DNA from: Pararge aegeria
Taxonomy: Eukaryota > Arthropoda > Insecta > Lepidoptera > Nymphalidae
Reading direction: 5' to 3'
Assembly (NCBI RefSeq): GCF_905163445.1
Contig: NC_053183.1
Span: forward strand, 11,656,001 to 11,720,000
DNA length: 64,000 bases
Position 1 is the stretch's first letter, and every line of letters starts with the position of its first letter. Shown in pieces: positions 12,201-19,975 of the stretch. The translations under genes and the position numbers were made by a program. The notes under the pieces are model-generated. The model was not told where the DNA came from. It saw only the letters and a program-made list of their open reading frames with translations, and did not search any database.

Positions 12201-14548
12201 CGGATTGTGAAGTATGTAGAAAGTACCATGAAAAAAATGCATCTACAAATTGAACTTTCTCTTAGTTACCTTTTGCATCCAACTGCCTACGCAGATGCGG
12301 AGGGATGTACCGGCTAGTACTCTTAGGAGCCTGAGGCTGCAAGTCCAGACCAGCAAGCTGTAACAAAATATAGAAACAATTACTATTAAAGCAAGTACAT
12401 ACATATTTTTTCAAAATAAAAATAAAATTATATAAACAAATATGTATCTAGATAATAAAACAAAAACATTCCCTTTGATTCTATTATCTTTTAATGTTTC
12501 AAACATATTTTACTGCATGTAACAAAACGGTTGTTTACATTGATAGGCAGGTACAAGCAAATGGACCAATCTTAGGATATATGTTAGAAATGTAAAATAT
12601 AAAAATAGTCATTCATCATTATCATCAACCCCTTACTGGTCTACTACAGGCCACGGGTCTCCTCACAGAGTGAGAACGGTTCAGGAGATTATCTACCACG
12701 TTTGCCAAGTGCAGTTTTGTAGAATTCACCACACCATTGAGAACATTATAGAGAATTCTCAGGCATGCAGGTTTTCCCACAATGTTTTCCTTAACCTTTA
12801 AAGCAAGTCATAATTAATTTACTTAACTTTAAAACCCAGATAACTCCAAAAATTCAGTTCAAATTCAAAATTTCTTTATTCATGTATGCCTATCATAGGC
12901 ACTTGTGAAGCGTTCATACATATATGTTTACATAATTGTAAGGGGATGGTGATAACTTTGTTCGCCAACTTAAACCTACAGCTACTAGTTGTGCAAGCCA
13001 GGACCTAAACTCTGTCTCCACATAAGGAAAGCCAAAGCCTGAACCACTAGGCTGTAAAATATTGATATACCATTACAAAATGAAAGAAATTATATTAAAA
13101 AACAGACTTATGTTGATAAACCATACATCATGTAATTTAAAATTTAACTTAACATACTTTAGGAAGGATAGTTATTGTCTATGAGTATGATACAACTCAT
13201 ATACTTTACACCGGCGAGGCTATGGTGAATAGAGTAGCTAGTGTGAGATGAAGAGAGGAATTTAGTTACAATTCTGGTTCACTATATGGTGCTCTTTTTA
13301 TACCATACTTTGATGTTGTTTTTAACTTTCCTGCAATCAAATTATTAGGCGTAGGTAGAAAATCCTAGGCTCTCAGCTATTTTTATATCAAATTCTAGCA
13401 TACATATGTTAATAAGTTTTTTTAAAAGAGACTTGACCAATCTAGTTGTCTTAATTTTTTTATTATGGCTTACTTGGATGGTTCTTAGATATAGTTGGAG
13501 CAAATAAGTGATGTCCAGATCCAGAATTTACAAAGTTAACAAGCAGGGTATGTTTATAGTTATGATGTATAGTTATTTTTTAACTCTTCATCAAATACTG
13601 AAGTTCTAATCAAAATCAAAGCAAAACATCACTGAATAGTATCAACAAGCAACAGGTTTTCAAAAACCCCTCTTTTATCACTGGTTTGTTCTGTTATTGT
13701 TGTTACAATACAACCTAATTCTTTGTTGAGTAGTTTTATTTGAATAACAGAATTACAGTTTGGTTGCCTTCATTAATTAAACCATCAGAATATTAATGTG
13801 CTATTTTAAAAAACAGGACAATCTTACTGTTATGTTTTGCTATAAGGGGTGCATAGTACAAGTTTGCGACAAGAGATTTGTAGGTTATATTCAAAGGTTA
13901 TAATAATCCATTCACAAAATGATTAAAAAATACACTTATTTGTTACATTAAATATATTAATTCATAATATAATCAGTGCTTTTCCCTCTTCATTTTATTT
14001 GTAATGTACCAATTGTATATCTACCACACATTGAGGGAATTTCGTTACAAACAAAATGTAAAATTACAAGTTTTAAATTAACGCTTGAAATAATAAAGAA
14101 AGCTTTCCCACTTTCAATTATTGATTGATAGTTTAATCTAATTATTAATAGGGATGATTCACCCACAAAAACTAAAAATTCGGGGGCAAAGGAGCAATTC
14201 TATGGTGATATTGACCTCATTTCTATACAGTTATGCTAATCATTCACAAAGCTCTTAAAGTTAACGCTACATAAAGAGAAAAGAACTTAGAAAATCAATC
14301 AGAACCTAGAAGTCAGGTCGCCATGTTGGTTATCCCAAGACACGTAAAGAGACACTAGGTATTGCTGATATTATGGCATGCTTATAACATTGCAACAAAA
14401 GTATCGAACAATACAAATAAATAAGAAAGTTAACGTGTAGTAAAATTTAAGGTCCATTTATTCAGAGAAAAATCAATACAAAGATGAACATGAGGCACTG
14501 ACCTGCTGCTCTAGACCTGTTCCATTTTGGTTGGTAACATTACTCATA
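270..14548 (-). CDS. bel: DEAD-box ATP-dependent RNA helicase, belle/DDX3 (PL10) orthologue, 13 exons
   Basis: Cytoplasmic ATP-dependent RNA helicase of the DDX3 subfamily, which acts in translation initiation, RNA granules and germline or small-RNA functions (family knowledge). Exons on the minus strand, 5' to 3': 14503-14548, 12270-12357, 11870-12049, 11231-11592, 9632-9775, 8598-8803, 7984-8097, 7377-7731, 6927-7050, 5106-5258, 2757-2952, 1449-1624, 270-373; all have GT-AG borders and compatible phases. Visible motifs: eIF4E-binding-like YIPPHLR in exon 2, an RD/G-rich linker in exons 3-4, Q motif and AQTGSGKT (exon 6), PTRELA (exon 7), VATPGR, VLDEAD and SAT (exon 8), ATAVAARG (exon 10), HRIGRTGR (exon 11), a G/S/Y-rich tail, and the DDX3 C-terminus PDWWGES then stop. 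Length is about 746-748 aa, normal for belle. Oddity: the conserved start frame (MSNVTNQNG) carries one extra base before the GLEQQ block. The ATG at 14541 (MLPTKMETGLEQQ) gives an intact frame. Introns are heavily loaded with SINEs and LINE remnants. Confidence 0.97.
426..710 (+). repeat. SINE family 1, near full-length copy in the last belle intron
   Basis: Starts with a tRNA-like head (GATAGCCTAG, box A-like) and ends in the arm GTAGTGGGCCGGTCATGGGT. At least ten other copies of the arm lie in this window (2624, 5286, 9249, 12611, 21091, 21735, 27749, 40990, 50385, 58250). Several end in ATG/GAT triplet runs. The copy is antisense to belle. Confidence 0.8.
1018..1255 (+). repeat. SINE family 3 copy (tRNA-derived)
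   Basis: The head carries a box B-like GGGTTCGATCC. The body TTAGCATTCCGGTACGATG is shared with copies at 19384, 30590 and, reversed, 29233. It lies in the last belle intron. Confidence 0.75.
1713..2072 (+). repeat. SINE family 2, full-length copy with GAT tail
   Basis: tRNA-like head with box A-like TGGTCTAATGG and box B-like GGGCTCGAATCCC, a body of about 250 bp containing the lepidopteran-type CCTGCAGTGGGACATTAATA, and a (GAT)n 3' tail. It is antisense to belle, between exons 11 and 12. It is a retroposed tRNA relative, not a functional tRNA gene: no acceptor stem closes. Confidence 0.8.
2150..2390 (+). repeat. dispersed repeat with GACAAAAAG-type core
   Basis: Diverged member of a family with the core TAAAAAGTAGGCTATG and end ACACTTTCGCTTTTATAATA. 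Related pieces occur near 4060-4140, 6780-6890, 32273-32460, 34760-35010, 35540-35700, 36860-36990, 46510-46610, 47050-47150 and 56540-56650. These look like old non-autonomous retroelement ends. The family name is not known to me. Confidence 0.5.
2624..2738 (+). repeat. SINE family 1, 3' part, next to a belle exon
   Basis: 5'-truncated copy ending in a GATGATGATGATG run that stops about 20 bp from the splice donor of belle exon 11 (donor at 2755-2756). Confidence 0.65.
3592..3640. repeat. perfect hairpin, 23-bp stem, 3-nt loop
   Basis: 3592-3614 is the exact reverse complement of 3618-3640, with loop AGG. It is AT-rich and lies in belle intron 10. Confidence 0.9.
4252..4318. repeat. perfect hairpin, 31-bp stem, 5-nt loop
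   Basis: 4252-4282 is the exact reverse complement of 4288-4318, with spacer GTCTG. It is the longest perfect inverted repeat noticed in the window and lies in belle intron 10. Confidence 0.9.
5286..5402 (+). repeat. SINE family 1, 3' part with GAT tail
   Basis: Contains CCTTTTCATTGTGGGAGGAG and a GATGATGATG tail. It begins about 27 bp beyond the acceptor end of belle exon 10 (5106-5258). Confidence 0.7.
9249..9425 (-). repeat. SINE family 1, diverged copy
   Basis: Reverse-oriented copy with AATACCGGTCCACTAC and GTCCACCACGCTGGCC blocks, in belle intron 5. A short GTA triplet run follows near 9474. Confidence 0.65.
10070..10882 (-). mobile_element. 5'-truncated LINE (same lineage as 52319-54241), with hexamer tail
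   Basis: On the minus strand two frames encode the C-terminal part of a reverse-transcriptase protein: TARLVYFSYFHSIMSYGILL... and TRLHKIHNSFKGN...DYVNDKKAWV. They match the plus-strand LINE at 52319-54241 residue for residue over most of their length. A stop or frameshift near 10555 separates the frames. The 3' end carries a (TTTGAC)n tail read on the minus strand. Dead copy in belle intron 4. Confidence 0.88.
12143..12184. repeat. perfect hairpin, 19-bp stem, 4-nt loop
   Basis: 12143-12161 is the exact reverse complement of 12166-12184. AT-rich, in belle intron 2. Confidence 0.9.
12611..12852 (-). repeat. SINE family 1 copy
   Basis: Reverse-oriented copy with CCACGGGTCTCCTCACAGAG, CTCAGGCATGCAGG and TGTTTTCCTTAAC blocks. 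It abuts the LINE tail at 12853. Confidence 0.75.
12853..13010 (-). mobile_element. LINE 3' tail fragment (52-54 kb lineage)
   Basis: Matches the 3' UTR of the LINE at 54000-54240 in reverse (TTTCTTTATTCATGTATGCC, then GGTGATAACTTTGTTCGCC). About 158 bp are left, so no coding sequence. Confidence 0.8.
14503..14548 (-). CDS. bel: belle exon 1 with a one-base frame conflict at the conserved start
   Basis: The DDX3 family begins with MSxxxxxNGxGLxQQ (Drosophila belle starts MSNAINQNGTGLEQQ). Here the ATG at 14548 gives MSNVTNQNG, but GGAAACAGG has three A's where the family needs GGAACAGG. The reading then runs out of frame into a stop in exon 2. The second ATG (14541-14539) reads MLPTKMETGLEQQ and joins in phase 0 to LAGLDLQ in exon 2. 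Either the assembly has an indel in a short homopolymer, or this allele or species uses the second ATG. All the other 12 exons keep frame, so the gene is otherwise intact. Confidence 0.85.
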
Positions 14549-16217
14549 TTACTACCAAGCGGTACGTTTTTTTGGGAACTTTGCTCCAAAAATACTTTAC
14601 AAACACAGTCTACAATGAATTTTGCACAATCACAAATTCACAAAATCTTAAATCACATGAAAAGGCTTCAATTTTTCTCCCCGAAATCACTTTTCATTCG
14701 CAGTTTTTGTTCTTCACGGATGATGGTGACTTTGTCTTTGACCGTTTCATTCACTCCATTCTCTATAAAATATTCTAGTTCATTCAGCATAGATACAAAA
14801 ACATTTTATAAGGCTACTTACACACGTTAACCCCAAAGCTTGATATGATTGATAAAGCAGCATTGGTCCAAACATTTGCGTAAAATGCTTAATTAAAATA
14901 GTAAAGGGCTCATGAGAAATACGATCGTCTTATAAGTACGGGCAATATTATTATGGCTAAACAAAAAGTGAACTAAAAAACATAGTAAAGCATTAGTAAA
15001 TAAATATTAAATATAGTAATTTAAGTTGGTTCATTAATAAATAAACTAAATTATTTATATACTATTACATTAATCCTCATAAGTCGAATAATTATTGGAT
15101 CGACGTTTTGTTTTCTTTCCTTTCATTGATTTTAAGGTCTTGGAAGTTAAAAGCTCGTTAAAAAAAATTTATGATGTTGTGTGGTATCCGCACAAAAGTC
15201 AGAGCCATGTAAACTTAACATTGGTGCCCAATCAATTGTACGGTAGCCTTTAACGTAGTAATAAATTATTATAAAGTTATCTTTGATCAGTGCGGCGAAA
15301 ACGTCGTAGCTTGTTATTTAAGGGCCTACTGACATATCCAATATTTGATTTTGTACCGAGGACTCGCGATCCGATTTCTCCTATATTTATTTTAGTTAAG
15401 CTTTCCCTATTGTTCTTAGAAGTCTTCGTATCTTTTTCATTTTTGGTTATTTTTGCTTTAGGCAGGGATGTCTTTTACGAGTTTCGGTCTTAGTTATAAA
15501 ATTATAGAGATTTATTTAAATTTTTTTATTAGCTATGTTATTGATACCTATCAGCTTATAAGAGCTAGAAAAATTAATGTCCTTATCGACTAAAGTAGTT
15601 AATTATTGAGAATTTCAACAACTTACGTTGTACAAAATATTGTGGTAAATATAACCTTACTTCCTTGTATCTCCATACTTCCTTGTTTATTTTTCAAGCC
15701 TACTCTAACAATATTTACATTTGGCGCTTCTTTTAAGAGTTACCCTGATGCAAATGTGGCGCCATCCTAATTTAATACATTTTGACGACACTTTTTCATA
15801 TACACAGATGACTCTCCTTACCTCTACCCTCCATAGCCGTATGTATGGAGTCCATAGCCGTATGATAGCCGTATGGTGTTTTCCGTCAAATCACACATAT
15901 AAACAAATAGTTTGAAAACATTTTATTACCTACGTCGAAGAAAATTGAAAACATTTGAACAATACATAATTACTTAACCTTCCTTCCAAAAAAAAATCAC
16001 GTAAAGAATAAGGTGCGTCTTAATTTTCAAACTGTAGTTACGTATTTTTTAAAACACTGTATGTAATTGATTTTTATTTTTTTGTTTCTTTCAGTTTCGT
16101 TCCAAGTTACATTCTATGGTCTTGCACAAATGTCAAAACGGGCCTATTACATTTTTCCGACTATAGCACTGTCTATTTATTAGATTGACTGTTTTAAATT
16201 ATAGCGCGCTTCGTGCA
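14549..16217. other. belle upstream region with one repeat, otherwise featureless
   Basis: Should hold the belle promoter and any 5' UTR exon, but I cannot place either. It includes a 264-bp repeat copy at 15570-15833, listed separately. Short ORFs here look random. Confidence 0.4.
15570..15833 (+). repeat. half copy of an inverted-repeat element, nearly identical to 22855-23112
   Basis: The stretch from TTATCGACTAAAGTAG to CTCTACCCTCCATA is shared with 22855-23112 with about two visible differences. The second copy has an inverted partner arm at 22664-22735, so this is the right part of a MITE-like element that lost or never had its left arm. It is followed by short tandem GTATG/CCATAGCC repeats. 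Confidence 0.75.
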
Positions 16218-16430
16218 ATGGATGAACAAACAAGGTTAGTCAATATTCCGCGTGAGCGACATCCGCCTCCAGAGCCGAGGCCTCGTCAACCGCCGCCTGA
16301 GCCTCGCCGCGCCACAGCAAATCATCCGCCGCAACCACGCGAGCGTCAAAAACCACCACAACCACGGGAAAGACAAACACCACCTCCGCCAAAACCTAAA
16401 AAGACCCATCCTTCAAACGAACTCCCATAA
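16218..16430 (+). CDS. possible proline/arginine-rich 70-aa protein or terminal exon
   Basis: An ATG at 16218 opens 70 codons to a TAA: MDEQTRLVNIPRERH followed by P/R/E/Q-rich repeats (PPPEPRPRQ, PPPEPRR, PPQPRERQK, PPQPRERQT) and a lysine-rich end. The two PQPRERQ units use different codons (CGC/CGG, GAG/GAA, CGT/AGA), as expected if the protein rather than the DNA repeat is kept. There is no signal peptide. An acceptor-like TTATAG at 16199-16204 could make it a last exon. No homologue recognised; it resembles proline-arginine-rich peptides only in composition. It may be a chance ORF. Confidence 0.3.
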   Translation: MDEQTRLVNIPRERHPPPEPRPRQPPPEPRRATANHPPQPRERQKPPQPRERQTPPPPKPKKTHPSNELP

Positions 16431-18717
16431 AAGAGTTAAAAAACAACACAGTCAAAGTAACTGTACACTTTGCTTTATTGCGAATATTATGAAGTATTTT
16501 ATTTTCATTGAATCAACCATTTCTTGCATAGACAGACATTAGTAAACATCTTTGTGTTATGGCAACAAGACAGTTAACACAAAGGTTTTCAATTGTAGTG
16601 TTAGCTAAATTTTGTAAGTTGAAGACACGAGAAACATTAATGAAATAACTTCATGAAATTGAAAAAAATTACATACCATTGTTGCACAGCTTTAATTTGA
16701 GAAAAGAGAGAAAAGCATGGAAGTGTCCAAATATTAACATTGTCTGGAAGTATTAAGCAGCTTCTGTGACTATGTGGCAGTTACAAGACCTTGACTAATG
16801 ACCCCAGTTTCCTTTTATGTCCTGTGGTGATAACAATAAGAAGTGTACATCTGCACAAAGGCACAAAACAAAAACAAAGGCACTCATACCAAAAGCCAGC
16901 TGCACAGTTAATTTGACAGTGCTTTATATCATTATAATCAATTGTAATATAGTGTTTTTTTTATTAATTCTTTATAATGTTATGTTTTTAATAAGGAGAT
17001 AGTCATTTGGATATAACAACTGATAGGATCTGACACATTTATGTCCAAATGACACCAAAAAGTTATCATGTACACTTCATAACTTTGATATATTTTTTTT
17101 CTTATTTTATATCTTTGAATGGTAATAGAGAACCAAAATTACCTAAAAGTATTTTTACTATTGTATATCTTTTTTACATTTAACTACATGTAACCAAATA
17201 TAACATTTAAACCTAGTATTCAATACACATAGGAGCCAGTAGTCTTGTCATTTGGTATAGTTAGTGACAAGTTGCTGGCTGCACTATAATCTGTTATTAA
17301 TTTTGTGATTTTATAATAGTTATGCATATGCATGTTTATTTTACAATGTATTTTCTAATATTTTGAGATGAAACAGATATCTGATATAGAATGCCTTTCT
17401 AGTACTAATTTAAGTGCTATGGATAGTAATCCAGCTGGATCTTGTAGATTCATTAAATACCAGTTTTTAAAGTGCGTCCACTACGCCCTGTTCCACAACG
17501 CCACTCTCCACTTTTACAGTAGTGTCACTACACCGCGCTTGCTAACTCCCAAACAATCGTCCCCACGACTTTGCGCCTCCCCTTCACGGTATGTTCTATG
17601 CTACTCTCCAGTCTGTTGCTTTCGCGCCGCTTTTCCACCTGGGGCTGAACTCTTAAAGAAAAATATGTTTTGTGACTTTATGAAGGAGCTAGAAAATAGT
17701 TAATGAATGAATGACTGATTTATTTATTTCTCCACCTTACTTATATAACTACAGATACAGTTTAAGGATTTTTATATTTACGGTAATTAATTTTATTTTC
17801 GGTATCGAGCCAATGCACTGTTTCATCTCTTCTATTTAGAGATTGTAAACATTTTGCTAATTAAGCTGTGATAAAATAAAAGTTAGATTTTATATACATA
17901 CATTATTATAGATATTCTTGTATTGTTATACTGTAACAGCATCAAATGAACTACTACTTATGTACTTTGTACTTTTAATTTACAATGTTTTGAAGAATAT
18001 TGATCCAAGAATATACATGTTTGTAGAAATTTTATAACTTTTCCAATGACGTGTGAACATTCTTCACTGACAGGTAATCTATTCCAGTTTACCTACATGT
18101 ACAGTCCTCTGTAGACCTTCACTCACAAATAAAGACGAGAAAGTCTAAAATAGTTTTAAAGAAGTAATTCTTAGCCAAGTTCACAAGAACGCAGTAGGTA
18201 GATTTATAATTTAATTATACTTACCTACAATGGGGATTTGGAATGATTGTTTCGGCAAAAATGTCCATAGGGATTTGTCGAAGAAAAATTCACAATTCCC
18301 CATTAATGGGGACTAGTGGAATAGCGCATGATTTAACTACCTACATTTATTGCGACTGTGGAACTCAATCAAGCCCGGTGAGGGGCAGGAAAGGCGAGCG
18401 CTAATTCCGTATCAGCAGTCTGCGAAAGTTCCTTAAAAGTTAAAATTTCTTTACACATTGTAAATTATATAACAAACTATATTACTACATAAGGATGGAG
18501 GAAAATCACAATCATCCAAATCTGAATAAATATATTGTTGCGTATGTTTTAGTTTTATATCGATAATTTTTTTATCACCCAAATTTGCGTGGGCACAGCA
18601 AACGGAAACATACGATTTACTTTAGAATGAATGGTTGAAATATTACACACCAGTAGGGAGCCTAATACACCAGTATACTTTTGAAGTCTGGCCTTTTTTC
18701 TTATTGAACTCAACAAA
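16431..18717. other. AT-rich interval, no supported gene
   Basis: Contains a GC-richer island at about 17480-17660 inside a 111-codon ORF (17368-17703, plus), for which I see no domain, signal peptide or splice context. No repeat family recognised. Confidence 0.4.
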
Positions 18718-18933
18718 ATGTGGTCAAAAATATTGATCGTTAATATGTTACTGTCGCTTCTGTTCAGTGGCATTTTTGCTTCTATAATTCGTGATGATTT
18801 CTACAACTCTGTTCAAGAGTATGACTTCATAGTTAGGGATCTAGTGTACGAAGATTCTCCAGTAAATAAACCTTGTGTGGAAGGATATGAGCTGGACATT
18901 TCGGGTCTGTGTCGAGAAGTGTGGAGAAGATAA
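18718..18933 (+). CDS. small secreted peptide precursor (71 aa) with GBP/ENF-like cysteine loop
   Basis: Single-exon ORF with a good start context (CAAAATG). Residues 1 to about 21 form a signal peptide (KILIVNMLLSLLFSGIFA). An acidic pro-region follows, then the C-terminal segment with the only two cysteines: CVEGYELDISGLC, then REVWRR. Lepidopteran growth-blocking peptides have the loop CVAGYMRTPDGRC; C, V, G, Y, G and C fall at the same places with identical C-x11-C spacing (family knowledge). That suggests a disulphide-closed, EGF-like cytokine released from the C-terminus of a precursor. The GBP signature ENF and the basic loop are missing, so it could also be another two-cysteine haemolymph peptide. 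AATAAA signals lie at 19127-19136. It is flanked by belle and the JHBP-like genes. Confidence 0.6.
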   Translation: MWSKILIVNMLLSLLFSGIFASIIRDDFYNSVQEYDFIVRDLVYEDSPVNKPCVEGYELDISGLCREVWRR

Positions 18934-19974
18934 TTTGTAATGTTTTTACTGTGAATTTATGTTTACTGCGAATTTACTGTATTTTTCCAGTAATATTGAG
19001 TTTATAAATTTAAGGCCTACAATGAAATTATAACTAAGTACAATCTTTTTTTCCTTTTTTGTCATGATATGTAGACAATCTTTTCATTACTTTTTAGTGT
19101 TAACGATGTATAAAAAATAGAAAAAAAATAAATAAAGAAAACCTATTCTTATTTTATTTAAAAATATGCTTCATACCTAATAACTAGTAATGAAAAAATT
19201 GTGTACAGCATTGGACCAACCTACTTATCTACCTATTAAAAATTGTGATACCTATGTTGTACTTAATATATTTCCTTCTGTTAATTTATTAGGTAGGTAC
19301 GTCATTTAAGTAAGCAGGCCAGAATTGTGAATAGTAAAATGTCGTAAAAGTAGGTAGGTACTACCATTATAAACAAGCACCCGATCAAGTGATTTAGCGT
19401 TCCGGTACGATGCCGCGTAAACCAAAACCCCGGGTAGGTTACCCGGGGTTTTGGTTGTAATATTACTGCTATACCCCTAAAAGTTCAGCCCGCTAACATC
19501 TAGAGACCTAATCAAATATTTTTTTAAAATATGAATGGCTGAAATCACGATTCCCTTGCCACAACAAGTTTGGGTTCGCTTAAAATAAAGATAGGAAAAT
19601 AAAATACCAACTTGCCTATAGAAAAATGTATCTTGCCTGCAAATAAATCTTTAAAAAGTCTTATAATTATTTTAATACATTAATATATAAAAAGTAATGT
19701 TACGGGTACATGATATCGATCTTTACGGCTGTAATAGCGGTAAAGGCTCGATATGTTCACAAAATAGCACTATACTTACAACGCGAACCCACATGTGTTG
19801 TAAAATAAAAATTTAGTGGTTAGGTTAACTTTCTACTCTGAGAAACACAATTTACCAAACCCAACTGCACGTTTGGATTAGGTTCTTTAGATTATAAGAC
19901 TTTACTTAACACGCGTGGCTTTGCACAAGGTGGAATGCCGTGAAGCCATAGTGTTTATTGCTGAAGTTCTTTAT
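18934..19974. other. intergenic, with poly(A) signals and a SINE
   Basis: Holds the 3' UTR and AATAAA signals of the small peptide gene, a SINE family 3 remnant with a GC-rich hairpin (19384-19500), and nothing else recognisable. Confidence 0.5.
19384..19500 (+). repeat. SINE family 3 fragment interrupted by a perfect hairpin
   Basis: Carries TTAGCGTTCCGGTACGATG as in the copies at 1018 and 30590. It is then interrupted by a palindrome (19420-19436 pairs perfectly with 19440-19456, loop GGT) that the other copies lack, before the SINE body resumes (CTATACCCCTAAAAGTTCAG). Confidence 0.75.
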
Positions 19975-19975
19975 T
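19970..19975 (-). promoter_or_regulatory. AATAAA poly(A) signal overlapping a stop codon
   Basis: On the minus strand the stop of the downstream JHBP-like gene reads TAAATAAAG, so AATAAA begins at the last A of the TAA. A second AATAAA lies near 19957-19952. If the first is used, the 3' UTR would be only about 15-30 nt. Confidence 0.5.

Noticed and set aside
17368..17703. 111-codon plus ORF with a GC-richer middle
   Set aside because: Cysteine/serine-rich without a recognisable pattern, no signal peptide and no splice partner seen; could be an exon but the sequence alone does not support it.
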